Source: an uncultured Rhodospirillales bacterium
Lineage (GTDB): Bacteria > Pseudomonadota > Alphaproteobacteria > Acetobacterales > Acetobacteraceae
Assembly: GCA_903835235.1 (NCBI GenBank)
Contig: CAILMF010000054.1
Coordinates: 372,001-436,000 of the forward strand
Length of the DNA stretch: 64,000 nucleotides
Direction of reading: 5' to 3'
Shown piece after piece: positions 26,310 to 33,681 of the stretch (positions within the stretch are counted from its first letter, which is position 1; every line of letters starts with the position of its first letter). The notes under the pieces were generated by a model. The model did not search any database. It saw nothing but the letters and a program-made list of their open reading frames with translations, and was not told the DNA's origin. The position numbers and the translations under genes were made by a program.

Positions 26310-27260
26310 ATGCTGCGCCTGCTGCTCGCCACCTTGCTGCTGTTGCCGGGCCTGGCCCGTGCCGAATTCCCGGACCGCCCGCTGCGCGTCATCATCGGCT
26401 TTCCCGCCGGTGGCGCCGGCGACCTGACCGCGCGGGTGATTGCGGAGATGGCCAGCACCACGCTGGGGCAGAACGCGGTGGTGGAGAACCGCACCGGCGC
26501 CAATGGCATGATCGCGGCCGACGCCGTGGCGCATGGCACGCCGGATGGCTACACCGTGCTGGCCTGCCCGATGGGCACCATGACCATCAGCCCCAACCTG
26601 CCGGGCCAGCGCCTGCCGGTGGATGTGGTGACCGAGATGATCCCGGTGGCCAACTTGGCCCTGTCCACCTACGGCCTGGTGGTGGCGGCGAATGGTCCCT
26701 ATCGCAGCGTGGCCCAGGTGCTGGCCGCGGCACGGGCGCAGCCGGGCAAGCTGACCTTCGCCAGCGCCGGCATCGGCAGCGCGCAGCACCTGGCTGGCGA
26801 ATTGCTGAAGCGGATGGCGGCGGTGGATATCGTCCATGTGCCCTATCGCGGCGCCTCGCCGGCCATCGTGGACCTGCTGGGGCACCGGGTGGATTTCTTC
26901 ATCACCAACCTGGCGGATGTCTCGGGCCAGATCCGCGACGGGTCCCTGCGGCTGCTGGCCGTGGCTGACGATGTGGGCCACCCGGGCTACCCCGCGCCAC
27001 GGATTTCCGCCGATGTGCCCGGCTTTTCGATCAGCGGCTGGTTCGCCGCCTGCGGCCCGAAGGCCATGCCGCGGGAGGCGCTGGAGGGCTGGGTCCGGGC
27101 CATCCGCACCGGGCTGGACCAGCCGCATTTCCGCCAGCGCCTGCTGGATAATGGCCTGACGCCGAACTTCGAGGGCCCGGACGCCCTGGCGACGCGCATG
27201 GCGGCAAATCGCCGCCAGTTCCGCGAATTGATCGAGGCCGCCGGAATTCGGGCGGAGTAG
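26310..27260 (+). CDS. TctC/Bug-family periplasmic binding protein
   Basis: A 316-residue TTT-type binding protein: signal peptide MLRLLLATLLLLPGLARA, EFPDRPLRVIIGFPAGGAGD, ENRTGANGMIAAD, TPDGYTVL and HVPYRGASPAI. GGGGAAGGA upstream supports the ATG at 26310; the open frame continues much further upstream but carries no family similarity there. It is transcribed away from the hydantoinase operon and 49 bases ahead of the CheZ-like gene, with which it shares no obvious role. Confidence 0.9.
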   Translation: MLRLLLATLLLLPGLARAEFPDRPLRVIIGFPAGGAGDLTARVIAEMASTTLGQNAVVENRTGANGMIAADAVAHGTPDGYTVLACPMGTMTISPNLPGQRLPVDVVTEMIPVANLALSTYGLVVAANGPYRSVAQVLAAARAQPGKLTFASAGIGSAQHLAGELLKRMAAVDIVHVPYRGASPAIVDLLGHRVDFFITNLADVSGQIRDGSLRLLAVADDVGHPGYPAPRISADVPGFSISGWFAACGPKAMPREALEGWVRAIRTGLDQPHFRQRLLDNGLTPNFEGPDALATRMAANRRQFRELIEAAGIRAE

Positions 27261-27309
27261 AGGCTTCCGTTAACCGGCCGCCGGCACAGTGCGGACCGGA
27301 GGGCCGGTG

Positions 27310-27885
27310 ATGTCGCAGGATCTGGAAACGCTGCTGCGCGAGGTCGTGCGGGCCGAGGTTGGGGACAGGCTGGACAGCCTGCATCGCTTCGTCGACCGCC
27401 GCTTCGCCGAGCTCAGCGCCGAGTTGCATGCCACGGTGGAACTGGCCGAGTTCAGCGAGGGCAACCTGGCGGCGCAGATCGCGGCGATCCACGCCCAGAT
27501 TGGCGGGCTGGTGGCGGCACCGACCCTGGCCACGCGGAACAGCGGCAGCGAGTTGGAGGCCGTGGTGGTCGCCACCGAACAGGCCGCCAACAGCATCATG
27601 GAAGCGGCGGAAGCCATCGCGGACTGGGCCAGCAGCGGCCAGAAGGACCCGGCGGCGCTGCTCTCCAAGGTCAACGACATCTTCGAGGCCTGCACCTTCC
27701 AGGACCTGACCGGCCAGCGCCTGCGCCGCGCGATCGAGCACCTGCAAAGCGTGGAGACCATGCTGGACCGGCTGGTCACGCCCCAGGCCGCGGCGGTGGA
27801 GGCGGCCAAGCCGGTCATCACCTCCACCGGCGGCAGCGGGCCGGATATCGACCAGGCCGAGATCGACCGGTTGATGGCATTCTGA
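27310..27885 (+). CDS. CheZ-like chemotaxis phosphatase
   Basis: A 191-residue, mostly helical protein resembling alphaproteobacterial CheZ-like proteins. The region AANSIMEAAEAIADW, then IFEACTFQDLTGQRLRRAIEHL, matches the CheZ four-helix segment, whose Asp/Gln pair (FQDLTGQR) drives CheY-P dephosphorylation. A flexible linker leads to the C-terminal helix DQAEIDRLMAF, comparable to the CheY-binding tail of CheZ. GGAGGG precedes MSQDLE at 27310. No other chemotaxis or flagellar gene lies in the window. Confidence 0.8.
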   Translation: MSQDLETLLREVVRAEVGDRLDSLHRFVDRRFAELSAELHATVELAEFSEGNLAAQIAAIHAQIGGLVAAPTLATRNSGSELEAVVVATEQAANSIMEAAEAIADWASSGQKDPAALLSKVNDIFEACTFQDLTGQRLRRAIEHLQSVETMLDRLVTPQAAAVEAAKPVITSTGGSGPDIDQAEIDRLMAF

Positions 27886-27994
27886 GCGGCTGATTCAGAC
27901 CTACGGGGCATTCGCCCCTTCGGTCATCAGGCGCTGGCGTTCTGAGCGGCTGATTCAGACCTACGGGGCCTTCGCCCCTGCGGTCATCAGGCGC
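27875..27994. repeat. 60-bp tandem duplication carrying a hairpin
   Basis: Two adjacent 60-bp copies (27875-27934 and 27935-27994) differ at only three positions. Each contains the same nested stem: CTGAT/ATCAG outside, GACC/GGTC next, and GGGGC-N4-GCCCC at the tip (27890-27930 and 27950-27990). The first copy starts inside the last codons of the CheZ-like gene and the second ends at the stop codon of the carboxyltransferase gene, so it is likely a duplicated bidirectional terminator between convergent genes. Confidence 0.85.
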
Positions 27995-29610
27995 TACGGC
28001 CGAATCCCATGGCTGCGTTGCCCCGGGCTGCGCAGCGGTTCCGCCAGCCGGCTGAACTCGCACAGCAGCTTGCGGGTGTCGCGCGGGTCGATGATCTCCT
28101 CGGCCCAGAACGCCTCGGCAGTCCGCAGCGGGCTGCGCAGCTTCTGCAACCGGCCTTCGATCTCCGCCAGCTTGGCCGCGCGGTCTTCGGCTGCGTCCAG
28201 GTCGGCGCGGTAGGCCGCCTCGATCCCGCCTTCCAGCGGCAGGCTGCCCCAGCGGGCCGAGGGCCACGCATAGCGCATGGAATAGCGGCTGGCCGGCTGG
28301 TGCACCACGCCAGCCACGCCGAAGGCGTTGCGCATGATGACGGTGCACCACGGCACCGTGCACTGGTTCACCGCGGCCATGGCCCGCACGCCCCAGCGGA
28401 TGGTCGCGCGCTGCTCGGCTTCCAGCCCGATCATGAAGCCCGGGCAGTCCATCAGATAGACCACCGGCAGGTGGAAGGTCTCCGCCAGGTCCACGAAGCG
28501 GATCACCTTGGCGCAGGCGTCCGCGGTCCAGCTGCCGGCATAGAACATCGGGTCACCGGCCATCACCGCCACCGGCAGCCCCTGCAACCTGGCCAGGCCC
28601 GTCACCAGCGGCCGGCCGAAGTAGCGCCCCATCTCGAAGAAGCTGCCGGCGTCGAACAGGCTCTCGATGATCGGGCGTACCTTGTAGGTCTGGCGGATGT
28701 TGCGCGGAATGGCGCTGATCAGCTTTTCCACCCGGCGGTCCGGGTCGTCCGTGCTCGCCTGCCGCGCCGGCACGTCCCATACGCTGGAGGGCAGGTAGCT
28801 CAGGAAGCGGCGGGCGGCGGCGAAGGCCTCGGCCTCGGTGTCCACCGCATGGTCCACGCCGCCGGCCTTGCACTGGATCTCCCAGCCGCCCAGTTCCTGC
28901 TTGGTGATCGGCTTGCCGAGCGCCGAGACCACCGGCGGGCCGGCGACGAACATCGCCGAGGTCTCCTTCACCATCACCGAGAAATGCGTCGCCGCCAGCC
29001 GCGCCGCGCCCAGGCCCGCCACGCTGCCCAGGCCCAGCCCGACGCAGGGCACGCGGGCCATATTGTCCCCGGTATGGTGGTACATCCAGGTGCCGCCGAC
29101 GCCGCCGGGCAGGTTGGCGCGGCCCGTCGTCTCAATCGTTTTCACCGACCCGCCGCCGCCCGAGCCCTCGATGATCCGGATGATCGGCAGCCGCAGGTCG
29201 GCCGCCATGCGTTCCGCCATGATCGGCTTGTCACGGATGGTCGCATCGGCGCTGCCGCCGCGCACGGTGAAGTCGTCGCCGCAGACCACCACGGGGCGGC
29301 CATCCACCAGGCCGCGACCCATGACGCAGTTGCTGGGGGTGAAGTCCACCAGCTCGTTGTCCGCGTCGTACTGCGCCTTGCCGGCGATGGCGCCGACCTC
29401 ATGGAAGCTGCCGGCATCCAGCACCTGGTCCACGCGTTCCCGCACCGTCAGCCGACCGCCGGCGTGCTGGCGCGCCACCTTGTCGGCGCCGCCCATGCGC
29501 CTGGCCAGCGCTTCGCGGTGGCGGAGTTCCGCCAGTTCCGGTTCCCAACTGTTGTCCGGCGGAGCGCCAGCCTTCTTGTCGGGTGCGGAGCCCGCCTTGT
29601 CGTTGCTCAA
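27994..29610 (-). CDS. acyl-CoA carboxylase carboxyltransferase (beta) subunit
   Basis: A 538-residue carboxyltransferase of the propionyl/methylcrotonyl-CoA carboxylase beta type. Conserved parts are RRMGGADKVARQHAGGRLTVRER near the N-terminus, IIEGSGGGGSVKTI, GTWMYHHTG, LGSVAGLGAARLA, and the second half with YAGSWTADACAKVIRFVDL, LMDCPGFMIG and RNAFGVAGV. Its start is TTG at 29610, overlapping the hydrolase stop (TTGA) and preceded by GGAGG 8 bases upstream. No biotin carboxylase or biotin carrier gene is adjacent, so the partner must come from elsewhere. Third gene of a TctC-hydrolase-carboxyltransferase operon. Confidence 0.9.
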   Translation of the reverse strand: MSNDKAGSAPDKKAGAPPDNSWEPELAELRHREALARRMGGADKVARQHAGGRLTVRERVDQVLDAGSFHEVGAIAGKAQYDADNELVDFTPSNCVMGRGLVDGRPVVVCGDDFTVRGGSADATIRDKPIMAERMAADLRLPIIRIIEGSGGGGSVKTIETTGRANLPGGVGGTWMYHHTGDNMARVPCVGLGLGSVAGLGAARLAATHFSVMVKETSAMFVAGPPVVSALGKPITKQELGGWEIQCKAGGVDHAVDTEAEAFAAARRFLSYLPSSVWDVPARQASTDDPDRRVEKLISAIPRNIRQTYKVRPIIESLFDAGSFFEMGRYFGRPLVTGLARLQGLPVAVMAGDPMFYAGSWTADACAKVIRFVDLAETFHLPVVYLMDCPGFMIGLEAEQRATIRWGVRAMAAVNQCTVPWCTVIMRNAFGVAGVVHQPASRYSMRYAWPSARWGSLPLEGGIEAAYRADLDAAEDRAAKLAEIEGRLQKLRSPLRTAEAFWAEEIIDPRDTRKLLCEFSRLAEPLRSPGQRSHGIRP

Positions 29611-30416
29611 CGTCCACGCCTCCGAATGAATTCCACCGTCGCCGCCGCGCATGGCGCAGGGTGGCTGGCGGCCACGTGGTAGCTGTCGCCGGGCACGATC
29701 ATCAGCTCGCTGCCCTTGATTTGTCGCTGCCAGGCCAGGGTCGCGTCCATGCCGTCGATCCCGCTGGCGTCGGTGTTCACCACCAGCGTCGGCGCCTTGA
29801 TGTCCTTCAGGTCGCCGCGCACATCCAGGCCGGGCACGCCGCCCATGAAGCCCAGCTGGGTGGAAAGCGCGGTCGCCCCCATCAGCCTGCTCCAGCCTTC
29901 CAGCATCGCGGGCGGGCAAGCGGTGCCCAGCCGCCCCGGCATGGTCCAGCGCGCCCAGGCCTCCACGCCCTCCTCGGTGATCTTCTTCACCCAGGAGGCA
30001 TGCCGGTCCCCCAGCGAGGTCGCGCCGGAAACCAGCGTGCCCAGCAGCACCAGGCTCTTCACCCGGCCCGGATGCAGCGCCGCCATCCGCATCGCGATCG
30101 GCCCGGCAACTTTCGCCGCCACCACATGCACGGCGCCCAGCCCCAGATGGTCCAGCAGCCCGACATAGTCGGCGACCAGCTCATCGAAGCTCCAGCCATA
30201 GTCCCGCGGCATGGGGGTGGAGGCGCCGAAGCCGCGCATATCCGGGCGGATCACCCGGAACTCGCGGCCCATCATGGGCATCCAGGCATTCCAGGCCTGG
30301 CCGCTTTCGGCATTGCCGTGCAGCAGCAGGGCGGTCTCCGGCGTCTCCCAGGCGTCGGCGAAGCAGTCGTCACGATAGAACAGGTCGCAGCCGTTGCCGG
30401 CGGGGTAGCTGGGCAT
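29607..30416 (-). CDS. alpha/beta-hydrolase-fold protein with Ser-to-Lys nucleophile change
   Basis: A 269-residue alpha/beta-hydrolase-fold protein: LLLHGNAESGQAWNAWMP (oxyanion loop), VIRPDMRGFGAS, a cap region, PTLVVNTDASGIDG and a terminal histidine in PGDSYHVAASHP. At the nucleophile elbow, where GxSxG is expected, the protein reads VVAAKVAGPIA, placing lysine where the catalytic serine should be. The codon is AAA, so no single-base error from a serine codon explains it. It may bind rather than hydrolyse its ligand. It sits between TctC (13 bases) and the carboxyltransferase gene (overlap). Confidence 0.85.
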   Translation of the reverse strand: MPSYPAGNGCDLFYRDDCFADAWETPETALLLHGNAESGQAWNAWMPMMGREFRVIRPDMRGFGASTPMPRDYGWSFDELVADYVGLLDHLGLGAVHVVAAKVAGPIAMRMAALHPGRVKSLVLLGTLVSGATSLGDRHASWVKKITEEGVEAWARWTMPGRLGTACPPAMLEGWSRLMGATALSTQLGFMGGVPGLDVRGDLKDIKAPTLVVNTDASGIDGMDATLAWQRQIKGSELMIVPGDSYHVAASHPAPCAAATVEFIRRRGR

Positions 30417-30429
30417 CTGGGGTCCTTCC

Positions 30430-31404
30430 TCAGTCCGGCGTAATGCCGGCCTCGCGCACCACCCGGCCCCATTTCTGGATATCCGCATGGATGATGCTGG
30501 CGAATTGCTCGGGGCTGGTGGGCACCGCGTCGGTGCCATGGCGGGTGAACTCGGCCTTTACCGCCGGGTCGGTCAAAATCTCCCGCACCGCGGCGGAATA
30601 GCGCTGCACCAGGGCATGGGGCGTGCCGGCCGGCGCCAGCAGCCCGTTCCAGCCCAGCGCCTCGAAACCCGGCAGCCCGCTTTCGGCAATGGTCGGCACG
30701 TTGGGCAGCGCCGCCAGCCGCGCCCGCGTGCTGACGCCTATCGCCCGCACCTTGTCGCCCTGCAGCAGCGGCAGCGTCGTGATCGGCGGGTCGAGGAACA
30801 TCGCCACCTCGCCCTTCATCACGCTGGCATGGGCCTCCGGCGCGCTGCGGAACGGTACGTGCAGCATTTCTATGCCCGCCATGGAGCAGAACAGCGCATT
30901 GGCCAGGTGGGCCAGCGACCCGGCGCCGACCGAGGCATAGGCCAGCCTTTCCCGCTTTGCCCGGGCGATCAGGTCCGCGGCGCTGCGGTCCGGGCTTTCC
31001 TTCGGCACCAGCGCCACGGTCGCCACGGTGGAGACGATGGAGATCGGCGCCAGGTCGCGCTCGGTATCGTAGGGCAGGCGGGCCTTCAGCGCGGGGTTGG
31101 CGGGGTGGCTGGGGTAGACCATCAGCAGCGTGGTGCCGTCGGGCCGGCTGCGCACCACGGCTTCCGTGCCGATGATGCCGGAGGCACCCGGCCGGTTCTC
31201 GATGACCACGGGCTGGCCGATGCGCGGCGCCAGGTGCTGGGCGACGATGCGCGCCAAAATGTCGGTGATGCCGCCGGCCCCCGTGGGCACCACGATCCGC
31301 ACCGGCCGGTCCGGCCATTCAGCCCCTTGGGCCGCCCCTTGGGCCCGGGCGCCGGCGCCCAGCAGCAGCCCCGGCAGCAGCAGCGTTGTGCGCCGCAACA
31401 TCAT
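30430..31404 (-). CDS. TctC/Bug-family periplasmic binding protein
   Basis: A 324-residue TTT-type binding protein beginning MMLRRTTLLLPGLLLGAGARA, then WPDRPVRIVVPTGAGGITD, ENRPGASGIIGTEAV, HVPFRSAPEAH and a family-typical C-terminus. Two consecutive ATGs (31404 and 31401) can start it; GGGAAG lies about 6 bases before the first. First gene of the operon with the alpha/beta-hydrolase and the carboxyltransferase. Confidence 0.9.
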   Translation of the reverse strand: MMLRRTTLLLPGLLLGAGARAQGAAQGAEWPDRPVRIVVPTGAGGITDILARIVAQHLAPRIGQPVVIENRPGASGIIGTEAVVRSRPDGTTLLMVYPSHPANPALKARLPYDTERDLAPISIVSTVATVALVPKESPDRSAADLIARAKRERLAYASVGAGSLAHLANALFCSMAGIEMLHVPFRSAPEAHASVMKGEVAMFLDPPITTLPLLQGDKVRAIGVSTRARLAALPNVPTIAESGLPGFEALGWNGLLAPAGTPHALVQRYSAAVREILTDPAVKAEFTRHGTDAVPTSPEQFASIIHADIQKWGRVVREAGITPD

Positions 31405-31567
31405 GACGTTCTTCCCGCATGCTTTTCGTCCGGCACAGGCCGAACCTTGGCGGGCAGTGTTGCGCCGCATCGCCGGCGGCTCAAGCCATGTCGGCGACTT
31501 TATTCTACCGGCGGCGACCGTGTCGTGACTTGGCGTTATTGTCGCCCGCGTCGGCTTTTGTCGCCGC

Positions 31568-32791
31568 TCAGCGGGCGCCCAGCAGCGAGGCGGCGCCGCG
31601 TACCAACCCCTGGCCGAAGGACACCGCCTGCGGCTTGGCGACAATCGGCTGCTTTTCGGCCGATGCCTCCACTGCCGGCGGCCGCGGCGCCAGTGGCAGC
31701 ACCGGCATGCCGGGCGGCGGCGCCTCGTTCGCCGCCAGCCGCGCCAGCAGGGTCAGCGCCGCGGCGTAGTAGTCCCGCGCCTGGCCCACCTTGGGCAGCG
31801 CCTGGGCATTCGCCCGCCCGCGGCGACTTTCCGTGCTGACGGTGGCAATGGCCATCATGCCGCTGGAAGCGATCTCGCCACCCAACTGCCCGGTCTGCAG
31901 GTCGGTCCAGGCCGGTGGCGCGGCGCCGGCGGTCGCCGCCCAGAACCTTGTTGCGGCCTCCAGGGCGGGTTCCTCGGTCAGGCCGGCCCAGGCCAGGTGC
32001 AGTGGCACCCGCACGGCGTCGTAGGAAAACCGCGGTGGGCGACCCTGCGCCATCACCGGGCCGGCGCTTTCCCCGCGTGGCAATTCCACCCAGTCGGCGG
32101 GCAGGCCCCAGCGGCCGAACCGGGCTTCCCGCAGCAGCTTGACGCCGTCATCCGCCAGCCGCTGCCAAACCGCATCGCCGCTGGCCTGGCCAAAGGCCTT
32201 CAGTGCCGGGAAGGCGTAGTAGGACGGGTTGATCAGCACCTTGTTGCCATCGGCGAAGCCATGGCCACCCGGCAGCAGCAGGGTGCGGCCCTGCACCGGC
32301 AGCACCAGGCGGCGGCCGATGGCCTGGCCCAGCGCCAGCCCCATCTGAGCATAGGCCGCGTGGTCCCAACGCTGCGCCGCCCGCAGCAGTGCCCAGCCTA
32401 TGTAAAGGTCGCCATCGGTCGCGTTGTTGTGGTCGTCCACCCCGACGCCACCCGGGCGGAAGCGCCAGGCGTGCAGCCCTTCCGGGCGCAGCAGCGTCGC
32501 GCGGGTCCAGCGCAGCAGCTTGTCGAAGCTGGGGCGGTCGTCGAAGGCCTCGGCCAGCAGCAGGCCATAGCCCTGGCCTTCCGAGTGGGAAATGTTGCGG
32601 TTGCCGGTATCCACCACGCGCCCCTCGGCGGTGATGAAGCGCTGGCGGAATTCCAGCCATTGTGCCTGGTCCGAAGCCACGGCGGCGGCTTGCGCCGGCC
32701 CGGGCAGGGCGGCCGGGAGCACCGTGCCGGCAAGGCCCGCGAGCAGGGCGCGTCTGCCCCGGCCCGCGGCGGAAAGCTGCGGATTGCGCAT
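31568..32791 (-). CDS. glycoside hydrolase family 8 (BcsZ-like endoglucanase)
   Basis: A 407-residue secreted glycosidase of family GH8. An Arg-rich signal sequence (MRNPQLSAAGRGRRALLAGLAG, ending PAQA) is followed by the catalytic domain: acid glutamate in ISHSEGQGYGLLLA, catalytic-base region DGDLYIGWALLRA, and NPSYYAFPALKAF. A Pro-rich tail of about 65 residues follows. GH8 enzymes beside cellulose synthase genes (BcsZ) cut beta-1,4-glucan, but no bcsA or bcsB lies here, so the enzyme acts as an orphan or on another glucan. Its leader holds a long palindrome and two CCTGWCAGG motifs. Confidence 0.88.
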   Translation of the reverse strand: MRNPQLSAAGRGRRALLAGLAGTVLPAALPGPAQAAAVASDQAQWLEFRQRFITAEGRVVDTGNRNISHSEGQGYGLLLAEAFDDRPSFDKLLRWTRATLLRPEGLHAWRFRPGGVGVDDHNNATDGDLYIGWALLRAAQRWDHAAYAQMGLALGQAIGRRLVLPVQGRTLLLPGGHGFADGNKVLINPSYYAFPALKAFGQASGDAVWQRLADDGVKLLREARFGRWGLPADWVELPRGESAGPVMAQGRPPRFSYDAVRVPLHLAWAGLTEEPALEAATRFWAATAGAAPPAWTDLQTGQLGGEIASSGMMAIATVSTESRRGRANAQALPKVGQARDYYAAALTLLARLAANEAPPPGMPVLPLAPRPPAVEASAEKQPIVAKPQAVSFGQGLVRGAASLLGAR

Positions 32792-32799
32792 GGATCTAC

Positions 32800-32808
32800 C
32801 CTGTCAGG
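32800..32808 (-). promoter_or_regulatory. CCTGWCAGG motif next to the GH8 ribosome binding site
   Basis: The minus strand reads CCTGACAGG ending 8 bases before the GH8 start codon, and the AGGG it merges into is the only plausible ribosome binding site. The reverse complement of the same 9-mer occurs in the loop side of the hairpin at 32832-32867. Confidence 0.4.
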
Positions 32809-32831
32809 AAAGCGGTTCGGGCGGCCCGGCC

Positions 32832-32867
32832 CATGGCGCCACCTGTCCCCTGACAGGTGACGCCATG
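32832..32867. repeat. 36-bp near-perfect palindrome upstream of the GH8 gene
   Basis: CATGGCG-c-CACCTGTC pairs with GACAGGTG-a-CGCCATG around a 4-base loop: 15 base pairs with one mismatch. It lies 22 bases after the stop of the receiver-domain gene and 41 bases before the GH8 start. No T-run follows on either strand, so a regulatory or processing role is at least as likely as termination. Confidence 0.7.
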
Positions 32868-32888
32868 CGGGGGCGTGCGGCGGGCAGG

Positions 32889-33431
32889 TCAGTCGGCGTC
32901 GTATTGCCGCAGGTTCAGCGAGCCCGGCAGCGCGCGACGGGCGGCCGAACGGGACAGCGCCTGGGCCACGGCCGCGGCGATGTCGCGGAACTTCAGCGGT
33001 TCCTGCAGCAGCCCGATGTGGTTCATCAGCGGGCCGCTGGCGGCGTCGATGCGCTGGGTGTAGCCGGTGATCAGCACCAGCTCGACCGCGGGCAGCGGCG
33101 CCTTGCCGGCCAGCACATTGGCGGCCAGTTGCAGCGCCTCGCCTTCCAGCGGGCAGATATCGGCCAACATCACGCCGATCTCGGGATGCGCCATCATCAA
33201 CGACCGCGCCTCGGTGGCGGAACCAGCCAGGTGCACCATCAGGCCGCGGCGGCGCAGCATGGCGGCCACCTCGTCCAGTACATCGGCCTCCTCGTTCAGT
33301 ACCAATACGGCCAGGTCATGGCTGTAGATGTCGGCGCCCTGCGGCATCTGCGGCAGGCCAAGTTGGGGCTTCTTCTCAGAAACCTCCTGCAAGGCACCGG
33401 ACTTGTTGGGCTTTTTAGCGGCGAAACGCAT
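32889..33431 (-). CDS. degenerate single-domain response regulator
   Basis: A 180-residue protein whose residues 40-165 form a receiver-like domain: LAVLVLNEEADVLDEVAAML, the putative phospho-Asp in VMLADICPLEG, then VELVLITGYTQRID. Two of the usual receiver residues are changed: the acidic pair reads NE in VLNEE, and the lysine normally followed by Pro is glutamate in LQEPLKF. Phosphorylation may therefore be weak or absent. There is no output domain. A Lys-rich N-terminal 38 residues precede the receiver. GGGGGAT lies upstream of the ATG. Confidence 0.75.
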   Translation of the reverse strand: MRFAAKKPNKSGALQEVSEKKPQLGLPQMPQGADIYSHDLAVLVLNEEADVLDEVAAMLRRRGLMVHLAGSATEARSLMMAHPEIGVMLADICPLEGEALQLAANVLAGKAPLPAVELVLITGYTQRIDAASGPLMNHIGLLQEPLKFRDIAAAVAQALSRSAARRALPGSLNLRQYDAD

Positions 33432-33447
33432 GTCAGATCCCCCGAAG

Positions 33448-33464
33448 TTAACGTCACGTCTTAA
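33448..33464 (-). promoter_or_regulatory. TTAA-N9-TTAAC element before the receiver gene
   Basis: On the minus strand TTAAGACGTGACGTTAA is followed by CTTCGGGGGATC and the ATG at 33431. The same layout is found at 33647-33663 before the divergent regulator gene, so it is likely a shared regulatory element. Confidence 0.45.
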
Positions 33465-33646
33465 GTTTCGGCGGGGCTGCTCACACGAAAGCGCAAGAAT
33501 GCCGGTCGCCTCGGCACTGTTGATGAAGCATTTACCCTTGCGGATGTTGTCGAGTTCTGCTGACTATGGCCGCCGACGCAGTGGGGGACGCTGCTTCAAC
33601 CTGTTTCTTAAGAAGGCTGGGGGGCCTGACTTCGAGACAGTTCTTC

Positions 33647-33663
33647 TTAATGTGAGATCTTAA
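33647..33663 (+). promoter_or_regulatory. TTAA-N9-TTAAC element before the OmpR-type regulator gene
   Basis: TTAATGTGAGATCTTAA is followed by CCTCTGGGGGAT and the ATG at 33682, mirroring the element before the divergent receiver gene. A 10-bp palindrome TTCTTAAGAA lies upstream at 33605-33614. Confidence 0.45.
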
Positions 33664-33681
33664 CCTCTGGGGGATAGAGGG

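Noticed and set aside
27875-27994. CRISPR-like reading of the 60-bp tandem repeat
   Set aside because: Only two copies, directly adjacent with no spacers, and each contains an inverted repeat typical of a terminator.
33448-33663. CtrA boxes (TTAA-N7-TTAA)
   Set aside because: Both TTAA pairs are spaced by nine bases, not seven, so a CtrA assignment is not supported.
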